From: Massiliimalia massiliensis
GTDB taxonomy: Bacteria > Bacillota > Clostridia > Oscillospirales > Ruminococcaceae
Length of the DNA stretch: 64,000 bases
Reading direction: 5' to 3'
Assembly (NCBI RefSeq): GCF_900155615.1
Contig: NZ_FUHT01000003.1
Location: 496,001 to 560,000 of the forward strand
Shown here: positions 51,113-59,143 of the stretch, one piece after another
Numbering within the stretch: position 1 is the stretch's first letter
Layout of the letters: every line of letters begins with the position of its first letter
Translations under genes and position numbers: made by a program
Notes under the pieces: model-generated
Told to the model about the DNA's origin: nothing
Database searches by the model: none
Seen by the model: the letters and a program-made list of their open reading frames with translations, nothing else

Positions 51113-52393
51113 ATGGATCGGTTAAAAGTTGCGCCTTCCGGGGATTTCCTGGAAAAGGACGGAAAGCCATTTTTTCTACTCAGCGATACTGACTGGATGG
51201 CATTTCAGAAATTATCTGTCGAGGAATGGAGAGAATTGGTTGTCAGAAGAAAGCAGCAGGGCTTCAACGCGCTGCAGATTAGTATGATGCCAATTGCGCA
51301 CGACAATTCCAGCAGCGAGGATGATCTTCACCCCTTCATCATGAAAGATGGAAAATATGATTTTTCAAAAATCAACGAGACATATTTTGACAAAGCGGAA
51401 GAGATGCTTGCAGTCATGCGGGAATACGATATGATCCCATTCCTGCACTTATTCTGGGTGAATTATATCCCGGATACCTGGGCGGCGCAGAAAAGCCCGG
51501 GAACGGTGATGCCGTTTGAATTTGTACGGCCTTTGGCTACATATTTTATCAATCGGGTTAAGAAATTCGACCCAATCTATTCTGTATCCGGCGATACAAA
51601 TTTTGAAACGGATCAGGTTGTAAAGTATTATCTGGAAATTTTAGATGTGCTTCATGAACAGGATCCGCAGGGCCTGACAACTCTCCATTTACAGCCGACG
51701 GCTGATCCGCCGGAGGTATTGCGGCGGCATCCGCAATATCATTTTTATGTATATCAGTCCGGACATTCTGTTGGGGCGATGGGGAATGACAGCACACAGA
51801 CATCGATGCTCGACTTCTCCAAGCAGTTCTTAGATAAACCGGAGAAAAAACCGATCATCAATACAGAACCATGCTATGAGGGACACGGACACGGCTGCAC
51901 CTATGGACGCTTTAACGCGTATGACATCCGGCGCGCCACTTGGCTGAGTCTGCTGTCGGGATCAAAAGCCGGGATTACCTATGGCGCGCACGGCGTCTGG
52001 CAGATGTACCACCGCGGAGAACCCTTTAATGGAATCAACTTCTCCAGCCTGCCCTACAATTGGCATGCTGCGCTGCAGTTCCCGGGTGCATGGGACGTCG
52101 GTTATTCCAAATGGCTTTTTGAGCATTACAATATGTTCTCCTTGCAGCCGTCCGATGCGATGGAAGCGCGCTCGGAGCTGATCCGGATGGCGGAATCGGA
52201 CGATATGATCGTGATTTATATGCCGTATCACGATGAGCTGACTGTTTTGCGTGATCTCAGCGGCTATACGGTTGAAATGGTTGCAATGGAAACAAAAAAG
52301 ATAATTTCACCGCTTTATACAGTCGAGGATGGTAAAACAACCCTGCATCTGTCCGACTGTAATGAGGATATGCTGATTATCGCAAGAAAATAG
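51113..52393 (+). CDS. DUF4038 (apiosidase-like) glycosidase
   Basis: A 426-residue cytosolic TIM-barrel protein of the DUF4038 family, without the DUF5060 domain of the protein at 48250. N-terminal FLEKDGKPFFLLSDTDWMAF is the family hallmark. Candidate catalytic acids are Asp161 in SVSGDTNFE and Glu252 in INTEPCYEGHGHG. A short C-terminal beta region follows. ATG at 51113 has AAGGAGGT upstream. It is the first gene of a locus with isomerase, dehydrogenase, DRL-like and kinase genes, so it probably releases the sugar these enzymes use. Two DUF4038 proteins in one region point to apiose or related furanosides. Confidence 0.82.
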   Translation: MDRLKVAPSGDFLEKDGKPFFLLSDTDWMAFQKLSVEEWRELVVRRKQQGFNALQISMMPIAHDNSSSEDDLHPFIMKDGKYDFSKINETYFDKAEEMLAVMREYDMIPFLHLFWVNYIPDTWAAQKSPGTVMPFEFVRPLATYFINRVKKFDPIYSVSGDTNFETDQVVKYYLEILDVLHEQDPQGLTTLHLQPTADPPEVLRRHPQYHFYVYQSGHSVGAMGNDSTQTSMLDFSKQFLDKPEKKPIINTEPCYEGHGHGCTYGRFNAYDIRRATWLSLLSGSKAGITYGAHGVWQMYHRGEPFNGINFSSLPYNWHAALQFPGAWDVGYSKWLFEHYNMFSLQPSDAMEARSELIRMAESDDMIVIYMPYHDELTVLRDLSGYTVEMVAMETKKIISPLYTVEDGKTTLHLSDCNEDMLIIARK

Positions 52394-52409
52394 AAAGAGG
52401 ATGTTATAT

Positions 52410-53018
52410 ATGGATAGAGCATTACTGGAAGAATCCATCCGGCATACCTTTGCTGTGGAGGCGGAATCAATCGCCGCGCTTCCTCAAAAGCTGGATATGG
52501 ATACGATTCTGAAAATCGTTCAGACGCTGGGTGATTGTAAGGGAAAGGTGCTGGTAGCCGGCTGCGGAACCTCTTCTGCGGCAGCCAAAAAAGTTGCGCA
52601 TTCCCTCTGCTGTGTTGAGGTGCCTGCCTGCTATATCAATCCATCCGACGCCGTGCATGGCGGACTGGGGATGCTGCAGGAGGAGGACGTACTGATTTTG
52701 GTTTCCAAAGGTGGAAATACGCAGGAAATCATCAATTTTATTCCTGCCTGCAAGACGAAAAAAGCTACTTTGATCGGCGTGACGGAAAACCTGGATTCTA
52801 CACTGGCAAAACAGTCGGACCTCGTTTACAATGTCCGGGTAGATCGGGAGCCCTGCCCGTTTAACATGCTGGCTACCGCCAGCACGCTGGCGGTAATTGC
52901 GGCGTTTGACGCGGTATGCATCGCGCTGATGCACTATACACACTATACCAGAGAACAGTTTGCTGTCATTCATCCGGGCGGAGCAGTTGGTTCCCGCTTG
53001 CTGAATAACGAGAAATAA
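52410..53018 (+). CDS. SIS-domain sugar-phosphate isomerase (KpsF/GutQ-like, without CBS domains)
   Basis: A 202-residue single SIS domain. VLVAGCGTSSAAAKKVAHSL and ILVSKGGNTQEIINFIPACK bind the sugar phosphate; the C-terminal HPGGAVGSRLL is the signature of arabinose-5-phosphate isomerases (KpsF, GutQ, KdsD). The paired CBS domains of KdsD are absent, as in short GutQ-like forms from sugar loci. It probably interconverts an aldose and ketose pentose phosphate. The ATG at 52410 is preferred; an ATG at 52401 abuts the GAAAGAGG site. Confidence 0.85.
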   Translation: MDRALLEESIRHTFAVEAESIAALPQKLDMDTILKIVQTLGDCKGKVLVAGCGTSSAAAKKVAHSLCCVEVPACYINPSDAVHGGLGMLQEEDVLILVSKGGNTQEIINFIPACKTKKATLIGVTENLDSTLAKQSDLVYNVRVDREPCPFNMLATASTLAVIAAFDAVCIALMHYTHYTREQFAVIHPGGAVGSRLLNNEK

Positions 53019-53038
53019 CTTCATTAGGGAGAGAAAAT

Positions 53039-54091
53039 ATGAACGGAATGATGAAGGCGGCTGTATTTGAAAAGCCGGAAACAATGGTAATCAGGGAAAT
53101 CCCGATTCCCGAATGCGAGCCTGACGGAGTTTTGATTAAGGTAGAGGCCTGTGGAATCTGCGGCGGTGATGTCCGCAATTTTTATCAAGGTCTGCGTGCG
53201 GATGTTGGGAGTCAGATCATGGGACATGAAATTGTCGGGACTGTAGTAGAAGCCGGCCCCGATGCAAAAGACTTTGCAGTTGGAGACCGGGTCGCGCTGG
53301 CGCCGGACGTAAGCTGCGGAGAATGCGTCTACTGTAAGCGCGGATGGGTGAACCTCTGCGCGGAGCACAAGATGCTGGGCACCCATTTTCCGGGTGGCTT
53401 TGCGCAGTACATTGCCATATCGGGATATATCATCGAGCATGGATTCATTGAACATATTCCGGACACCCTGAGCTTTGACGACGCAGTTATGGCGGAACCG
53501 GCCTCTTCGGTCATAGCCTGTCAGAACCGGAACAATGTTCAGCCGGGCGACACGGTAGTCATTATCGGGGACGGGCCGATCGGATGCATCCATATCGAGG
53601 TGGCCAGGGCAAAAGGCGCTGCTAAAATTATTATGGTGGGACTGACCCGCCTGGAGCAGGCAAAGGAATTTCATCCGGATGTCCTGCTTGACTCGGCTGC
53701 GGTCAACCCGGTAGAAGAGGTCTTGAAGCTGACCGATGGAGTCGGCGCGGATATCATCATCTGTGCAAATCCGGTGACCTCAACTCAGGAACAGGCAGTC
53801 GAGATGGCCAAAAAGCGCGGGATCATCGTATTGTTCGGCGGCGTGCCGAAATCCAATCCGATGACCTCCTTAAACAGCAACCTGATCCATTACAATGAGC
53901 TGACCGTTACCGGGGCGTTCTCTTATCCGTCCTGCGGCCTGCGCGACGCGCTGAGCTATCTCAATGAGAAAAAAATCACCGCGTCCAAATACACCAATGT
54001 GATTGTACCGCTTGACAAAATCTGCGACGGAATTATGCTGTCCAAGCAGGGGAAAGCGTTAAAAGCGGTCGTGAAACCATGGATGGAATAG
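53039..54091 (+). CDS. Zinc-dependent alcohol/polyol dehydrogenase
   Basis: A 350-residue medium-chain dehydrogenase (sorbitol/threonine dehydrogenase-like). Catalytic-zinc residues are Cys41 in GICGGD and the His63-Glu64 pair in MGHEIVG; structural-zinc cysteines are at 93, 96, 99 and 107. The Rossmann motif reads VIIGDGPIGCIH. It oxidises a secondary or primary alcohol of a sugar or polyol, or runs in reverse, with NAD(P). The gene begins 20 bases after the SIS gene and ends 28 bases before the DRL-like gene, so all belong to one operon. Confidence 0.9.
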   Translation: MNGMMKAAVFEKPETMVIREIPIPECEPDGVLIKVEACGICGGDVRNFYQGLRADVGSQIMGHEIVGTVVEAGPDAKDFAVGDRVALAPDVSCGECVYCKRGWVNLCAEHKMLGTHFPGGFAQYIAISGYIIEHGFIEHIPDTLSFDDAVMAEPASSVIACQNRNNVQPGDTVVIIGDGPIGCIHIEVARAKGAAKIIMVGLTRLEQAKEFHPDVLLDSAAVNPVEEVLKLTDGVGADIIICANPVTSTQEQAVEMAKKRGIIVLFGGVPKSNPMTSLNSNLIHYNELTVTGAFSYPSCGLRDALSYLNEKKITASKYTNVIVPLDKICDGIMLSKQGKALKAVVKPWME

Positions 54092-54119
54092 ATAATAAAA
54101 GAAAGGGAAAGTGATTATT

Positions 54120-55409
54120 ATGTATGAAATTGACAGCAGATTAAAAGAGTTGGAAGCAGAAGGCACCCCGATTCAGGTTGCGCTGATCGGCGCGGGACAG
54201 ATGGGAACCGATATCATTGCACAGGTAGAATGCATGGTCGGGATGGATATTCCGGTTGTATGCGACCTGTCTCTGGATTTGGCGGAAAAGGGATACCGCG
54301 TTGCCGGTTATCAGGGCGAAATAGTCCGTACCAACTGCCCGGAAGAAGCAATTGTAGCAATTGAGGCAGGCAAAAAGGTCGCGACGGAAAACTACCGTCT
54401 TGCTGTTACGCTGCCGATGGTAGAAGTGGTGATTGACGCAACCGGTTCTCCGGAAATGGGCGCAAGGGTTTCTCTGGACTGCATCAACAACGGCAAGCAC
54501 ATCGTTATGATGAACGTGGAATGCGATATCACAGTCGGCCCGATCCTGCGTCAGATGGCAGAAAACGCAGGCGTCGTCTATTCGCTGACCGCCGGCGACG
54601 AACCGGGATCTATTGTAGAAGTGTACCGCTTTGCAAAAGCCTTGGGCTTTGAAGTGGTTGCGGCTGGAAAAGGGAAAAATAATCCTCTGAATATCTATGC
54701 GACCCCGGATGAATGGGAAGAAAAAGCAAAAGCAAGAAATATGAGCGCAAAAATGCTGGTTGAATTCGTAGACGGCTCCAAGACCATGATCGAGATGGCG
54801 GCGGTTTCCAACGCTACCGGGCTCGTTCCGGATATCCGCGGCATGCATGGCCCGAAATGTAATGTCAAGGATCTGACTACTGTATTCGCGACCAAGGAGC
54901 AGGGCGGAATCCTGGAAAAAACAGGAGTTGTTGACTTCGGAATCGGGGACATCAACCCAGGCGTATTTGTAATCGTAACAACCGATAAACCGCGTCTCAT
55001 TGAAGGTCTGGTTCAGCGCGATATGGGAAATGGCCCGAACTATCTGCTGTACCGTCCGTATCACCTTTGCAGCATTGAAACCCCAATCACCGCCGCACAG
55101 GCAGTCATTTACGGTGAATCCACTGCGCATCCGATGAAAAAGCTCACCTCGGAATGTATCACAGTAGCAAAACAGGACTTGAAAGCCGGCCAGACGCTGG
55201 ACGGAATCGGAGAATACTGCTATCGTGCAAGCATTGAGCTTGCTGATATTGCCGCCAAGGGGAATATGCTCCCGGTTGGCTTGGCAAAAGGCGCAGTGCT
55301 GACCTGCGATGTGAAGAAGGATGAGGTCATCACCTACGATATGGTAAAATTAAACGATAGCTCCGTCCTGCTGCAGCTCCGCAGAATTCAGGACCAGCTT
55401 TACCGTTAA
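54120..55409 (+). CDS. DRL-like oxidoreductase with SAF domain (DXR-like family)
   Basis: About 429 residues. N-terminal Rossmann domain with GAGQMG at 24-29 resembling homoserine dehydrogenase, a central catalytic domain with TAGDEPGSIVEVYRFAKALG and a histidine/proline-rich region, and a C-terminal SAF domain (about 355-425). This is the domain order of the DRL family, first described from Brucella as an alternative 1-deoxy-xylulose-5-phosphate reductoisomerase. Here it sits in a sugar operon rather than with isoprenoid genes, so it may rearrange a different carbon skeleton oxidatively. A homoserine-dehydrogenase-like sugar oxidoreductase is the alternative. ATG at 54120 chosen over GTG at 54111. 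Confidence 0.72.
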   Translation: MYEIDSRLKELEAEGTPIQVALIGAGQMGTDIIAQVECMVGMDIPVVCDLSLDLAEKGYRVAGYQGEIVRTNCPEEAIVAIEAGKKVATENYRLAVTLPMVEVVIDATGSPEMGARVSLDCINNGKHIVMMNVECDITVGPILRQMAENAGVVYSLTAGDEPGSIVEVYRFAKALGFEVVAAGKGKNNPLNIYATPDEWEEKAKARNMSAKMLVEFVDGSKTMIEMAAVSNATGLVPDIRGMHGPKCNVKDLTTVFATKEQGGILEKTGVVDFGIGDINPGVFVIVTTDKPRLIEGLVQRDMGNGPNYLLYRPYHLCSIETPITAAQAVIYGESTAHPMKKLTSECITVAKQDLKAGQTLDGIGEYCYRASIELADIAAKGNMLPVGLAKGAVLTCDVKKDEVITYDMVKLNDSSVLLQLRRIQDQLYR

Positions 55410-55487
55410 AGAAAGAGACGGAAATCCCGCCTGGCTGTCTTTTCATAGGCGGCCCGGCGGAATTTTATTAGAAACGAGGTGTTTGTT

Positions 55488-56993
55488 TTGAGCCTGATAG
55501 GACTTGATATTGGAACGACTGGCTGCAAAGCGATGGTGTTTTCAGACGAGGGCGCCGCTCTCGGTCATGGGTTTCGGGAATATGAGGTAATCAGCCTGGA
55601 TACCGTCCGCCATGAGCAGGATGCAGAACGTGTCTGGAAGCTTGCGAAAGAGGCAATGAAAGAGGCGGTTCAGAAAAGCGGCGTACCGAGCGTACATGCG
55701 CTGAGCCTTTCAGTGCAGGGCGACGCTGTCATCCCGGTAGACCGTGACGGGAACGCGCTTGCCCATACATTGCTTGGAATGGATTATCGTTCCAAAGAGC
55801 AGGGTGACCGCTGCGGGGAATTATTTGGCGAGCGGGAGCTGTTTGAGCGGACTGGGATGCGCCCCCACCCGATGAACTCGGTCACCAAAATGATGTGGAT
55901 CAAGGAAAGCCTGCCGGAGATTTATGAAAAAGCGGATAAGCTGGTAACCTATGCGGATTTCATTTTAATGAAGCTGGGCGCGCCGGCCGTCATCGATGAA
56001 ACCATGGCTTCCCGGACAATGCTGTTTGACCTGAAAGAGAAAAAATGGTCGCAGCAGATGCTGGAGCAGCTCGGCATATCGGAAGAAAAGCTCTCCCGAC
56101 CGGTTCCTTCCGGCGAGATTGTAGGCAAAATGCGGAAAGAACTGGTGGAGGAGCTGGGATTAACTGGAAAAGTCCTGCTGGTAGCGGGAGGGCACGACCA
56201 AACCTGCGCGGCGCTTGGCGCCGGGCTGGTAAAAGAAAATATCGCGCTCGATTCCCATGGAACGGCAGAGGTAGTGTCCACCGCGTTTGACGCGCCAAGA
56301 CTGGGCGGGAAGATGTTTGACAGCTATTATCCCTGCTACTGCCATGCGAAAAGCGGGATGTATTTCACCTTCACCCTAAACCATATCGGCGGAATATTGT
56401 TTAAATGGTTCCGGGACAATTTCTGCGAAAAACAGGTAGAGGAAGCAGCTCTGCTGGACGGCAATGCTTTCCGGCTGCTGGAGAGCAGGGCGCCGGAAGG
56501 CCCCTCCTCCGTTATGATCCTGCCGCACTTTAACGGAAGCGGAACGCCATGGTGCGACCTGGATTCCAAGGGTGCGATTGTCGGCCTTACCATGTCTACC
56601 ACAAAGTATGACCTTGTCAAAGCGATTATGGACAGCCTGACCTATGAGCTGCTGATTAACCTGGACCGTCTGGAACATTGCGGAATCCGGATCGATACCC
56701 TGCGTGCGGTCGGCGGTGCGACAAAATCCCCGAAATGGATGCAGATCAAATCTGACATTACCGGCAAAGCGGTTCAAACGCTCGTAGTATCTGATGCGGC
56801 CTGTCTGGGCGCGGCGATGCTTGCCGGAGTTGCCTGCGGTGTGTTTTCTTCGATTGACCAGGCGGCAGAACAGTGCGTAAAGGTGAAATCCTGTTATGAG
56901 CCTGAGCCCGGGCGCGCAATGCGTTATCGGGAAAAATATGAGGTGTACCGCGATATTTACCCGACCCTGCGTGATTTGAATTATCGTTTGTAA
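55488..56993 (+). CDS. FGGY family carbohydrate kinase (second locus)
   Basis: A 501-residue kinase, only distantly like the FGGY kinase at 43188. N-terminal phosphate loop GLDIGTTGCKAMVFSDEG; ATP-site segments VAGGHDQTCAALGAG and AVGGATKSPKWMQIKSDITG. It resembles xylulo-, gluco- and erythritol-type kinases. Start: the TTG at 55488 is best placed behind AACGAGG; a GTG at 55479 overlaps that site. It follows the DRL-like gene by about 80 bases. It probably phosphorylates the sugar or polyol handled by the zinc dehydrogenase and DRL-like enzymes. Confidence 0.87.
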   Translation: MSLIGLDIGTTGCKAMVFSDEGAALGHGFREYEVISLDTVRHEQDAERVWKLAKEAMKEAVQKSGVPSVHALSLSVQGDAVIPVDRDGNALAHTLLGMDYRSKEQGDRCGELFGERELFERTGMRPHPMNSVTKMMWIKESLPEIYEKADKLVTYADFILMKLGAPAVIDETMASRTMLFDLKEKKWSQQMLEQLGISEEKLSRPVPSGEIVGKMRKELVEELGLTGKVLLVAGGHDQTCAALGAGLVKENIALDSHGTAEVVSTAFDAPRLGGKMFDSYYPCYCHAKSGMYFTFTLNHIGGILFKWFRDNFCEKQVEEAALLDGNAFRLLESRAPEGPSSVMILPHFNGSGTPWCDLDSKGAIVGLTMSTTKYDLVKAIMDSLTYELLINLDRLEHCGIRIDTLRAVGGATKSPKWMQIKSDITGKAVQTLVVSDAACLGAAMLAGVACGVFSSIDQAAEQCVKVKSCYEPEPGRAMRYREKYEVYRDIYPTLRDLNYRL

Positions 56994-57004
56994 TATGTTA
57001 TAAT
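56976..57004 (+). promoter_or_regulatory. Internal promoter of the rpiR-like gene
   Basis: TTGAAT (56976-56981) lies inside the last codons of the kinase gene, 17 bp before TATAAT (56999-57004). An 8-bp hairpin CGGTTATG-CCG-CATAACCG (57025-57043) lies in the leader. It allows regulator synthesis independently of the catabolic operon. Confidence 0.78.
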
Positions 57005-57062
57005 AGCACCAAATAAAATATAAGCGGTTATGCCGCATAACCGGAATAGGGAGGAACGTTTG

Positions 57063-57944
57063 ATGCCGATTGCGCCACATTTATTGCAGAATGACCGGCT
57101 GCCGCATGGTATGCTGGTTCAATTGCAGGCTGTTTATGACACGCTTAAAAGCGCGGAAAAGAAAGCGGCCGACGTCCTGCTCAAAGATATTGATTTTGTC
57201 CAGAACGCCACCATTGTCGAAATGGCGCGCCGGGCTGAATGCAGCGAAGCGACCCTGGTTCGCCTTGCGCGCAGGCTGGGATATAAGGGATATCCGGAGC
57301 TGCGGGAGGACATTCAGAGCGTTGCGGAAGAGGAAACGCAGCCGCTTTATCAAAATATTACGGCGAATGACAATTCTGCGGAGCTATTAACCAAGGTGTT
57401 TTCCTCTGCTGTGCAGGCGCTGAATGATACCCTGCAGTGTTTGGACCGGGCGTCCTATGACCGGGCAGTAGAGCAGATTTTGGGCGCCAGGCGGCTGATG
57501 TTCTGCGGAATAGGCGACTCCTATGCGGTCGCCTTATCTGGAATGCAGAAGATGGCGCGGCTTGGGATCCGAACCTTTGCCAATACGGATATTGATACAC
57601 AGTTAATCGCGCTTTCGGATTTTGAGGAATGCGACGCACTGATTGCGATCTCCTATTCCGGCCGGACCAAATCGATCCTTGACATTGTGCGGTATGCAAA
57701 GACGAGGAATGTCAAAATAATTTCAATCACAAACTATCCGGCTTCACAGCTTGCAAAGCTGTCCGATATCGTTTTGCAGACTGCGGCGTTTACCCGTCAG
57801 CTCCATGGCGAAGTCATGTCAAAACGGATTACACAGCTCTGTATTATTGAAAGCCTGTTTGTTAGCCTTTTGGTTCAGAAACCGGAGGCATACCAGAAGC
57901 ATCTGGAACAAGCCGGAAAGGCCTTACAGTGGAATAAAATGTAA
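57063..57944 (+). CDS. MurR/RpiR family transcriptional regulator
   Basis: A 293-residue regulator with an N-terminal helix-turn-helix (about 15-80; VEMARRAECSEATLVRLARR) and a C-terminal SIS domain that binds a sugar phosphate (MFCGIGDSYAVALSGMQKM, ALIAISYSGRTKSILDIV). ATG at 57063 follows GGGAGGA. It has its own promoter within the upstream kinase gene and a terminator after it. By position it probably senses a phosphorylated intermediate of the second sugar locus, perhaps through the palindrome at 51024-51058. Confidence 0.92.
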   Translation: MPIAPHLLQNDRLPHGMLVQLQAVYDTLKSAEKKAADVLLKDIDFVQNATIVEMARRAECSEATLVRLARRLGYKGYPELREDIQSVAEEETQPLYQNITANDNSAELLTKVFSSAVQALNDTLQCLDRASYDRAVEQILGARRLMFCGIGDSYAVALSGMQKMARLGIRTFANTDIDTQLIALSDFEECDALIAISYSGRTKSILDIVRYAKTRNVKIISITNYPASQLAKLSDIVLQTAAFTRQLHGEVMSKRITQLCIIESLFVSLLVQKPEAYQKHLEQAGKALQWNKM

Positions 57945-57947
57945 ATA

Positions 57948-57998
57948 AAAACGGGAGTCAAACCACACTATGGCTTGACTTCCGTTTTTATTTTTTGC
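57948..57998 (+). terminator. Terminator after the rpiR-like gene
   Basis: Fifteen-bp stem AAAAACGGGAGTCAA / TTGACTTCCGTTTTT with one wobble (57948-57962, 57976-57990), then ATTTTTTG. Confidence 0.9.
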
Positions 57999-58048
57999 AG
58001 TTATTACAGGGAAAATCTGAAAATTATAAAAAGTTCCTTCAAAAAATA

Positions 58049-58077
58049 TTGAAATTTGTCGAAAAACAAATTATAAT
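58049..58077 (+). promoter_or_regulatory. Promoter of the second LacI gene with spacer dyad
   Basis: TTGAAA (58049-58054), 17 bp, TATAAT (58072-58077). AATTTGT (58053-58059) and ACAAATT (58066-58072) form a dyad in the spacer, a placement parallel to that in front of the first LacI gene. Confidence 0.75.
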
Positions 58078-58099
58078 TTTCTTGGATGGAGTGTCTAAG

Positions 58100-59119
58100 A
58101 TGAAGTATAATATTGCAAAGCTAAGCGAGTTAACCGGATTTTCTCCAGCGACTGTGTCGAATGCGTTAAACAACAAAAAAGGAGTCAACCGGGAAACAGC
58201 AGAAAAAATTATCAAGGTCGCCAGGGAGGTTGGATATCTTTCTGCGCCTAAAATTAGTTCCATCAAACTCGTGATTTATAAGGTTTCGGGTTTGGTAATA
58301 GCAGATACCCCGTTTTTTATTGCGCTGATCGAGGGAGTAGAACGCGCCTGCCGGGAAACAGGCTATGATATGACGGTCTGCAATATCAGCCAGAAGGATG
58401 CGGACTATCAGGAACGGCTTCAGGAACTGATTATGGATACCTCCTCGGCGATCCTGCTCTTGGCAACCGAATTAATGGAATCTGATATGGAGCTTTTTAC
58501 CCATGCGGTCTGCCCGGTCGTAGTGTTGGACGCGTGGTTTCACCAGATGCAGTTTGATACTGCCGTAACCAATAATGAGGATTCCACCCATGCTGCGGTA
58601 GATTATTTAATTAAAAACGGACATCGGGATATTGGCTTCTTGGACAGCAGCACTCTCACTAAAAACTTTTTGGAGCGGAGAAAGGGCTACTATTTTGCGA
58701 TGCGGGAGCATCATCTTCACCCGCGCCGGGAAATGATGATTGGCCTGACCCCGACCATGGATGGGGCATATAAGGATATGTGCGAATTCCTGAAAGGGAA
58801 AGTAACATTGCCGACAGCCTTTGTAGCAGGAAATGATATTATCGCCCTGGGCGCCATGAAGGCAATGAAGGAGTTCGGCTACCGGATACCGGACGATGTA
58901 TCGCTCGTCGGCTTTGACGATATGCCCTTCTGTGAAATATCAACCCCTACTCTGACGACAATCCGTTTTTACCAGCAGGAGCTGGGAAGGATGGCGGTAG
59001 AACGCCTGACAAAGCGGATCAAAAACCCGGAGCTTGTCCCGATACGGATTCAAATCAGCACCAAGCTGATTGTTCGGGAGAGCGTGAAACAACTCGATAT
59101 GGAAAAAGCGCCGCTGTAA
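58100..59119 (+). CDS. LacI family transcriptional regulator (second copy)
   Basis: A 339-residue paralog of the regulator at 38952. The DNA-binding region is almost identical (SELTGFSPATVSNALNNKKG in both), and the sensor domain shares long blocks such as GLTPTMDGAYKDMC with a near-identical counterpart. The two proteins should therefore recognise related operators and perhaps related effectors, linking the first and second sugar loci. ATG at 58100 has GGATGGAG upstream and follows the promoter. The last codons form one arm of the terminator. Confidence 0.92.
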   Translation: MKYNIAKLSELTGFSPATVSNALNNKKGVNRETAEKIIKVAREVGYLSAPKISSIKLVIYKVSGLVIADTPFFIALIEGVERACRETGYDMTVCNISQKDADYQERLQELIMDTSSAILLLATELMESDMELFTHAVCPVVVLDAWFHQMQFDTAVTNNEDSTHAAVDYLIKNGHRDIGFLDSSTLTKNFLERRKGYYFAMREHHLHPRREMMIGLTPTMDGAYKDMCEFLKGKVTLPTAFVAGNDIIALGAMKAMKEFGYRIPDDVSLVGFDDMPFCEISTPTLTTIRFYQQELGRMAVERLTKRIKNPELVPIRIQISTKLIVRESVKQLDMEKAPL

Positions 59120-59138
59120 TGCCACAGCGGCGCTTTTT
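59103..59138. terminator. Bidirectional terminator overlapping the end of the LacI gene
   Basis: Fifteen-bp perfect stem AAAAAGCGCCGCTGT / ACAGCGGCGCTTTTT (59103-59117, 59124-59138). The upstream arm includes the last four codons and part of the stop codon; the other side ends the ABC-F gene. Confidence 0.9.
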
Positions 59139-59143
59139 GGGGT

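Noticed and set aside
54141-55130. Minus-strand open frame of 329 codons opposite the DRL-like gene
   Set aside because: It is antisense to a gene with clear Rossmann and SAF domains, has Cys/His/Arg-rich composition typical of a shadow frame, and no ribosome site.
57995-58099. N-terminal extension of the second LacI protein
   Set aside because: It spans the promoter at 58049-58077 and has no ribosome site.
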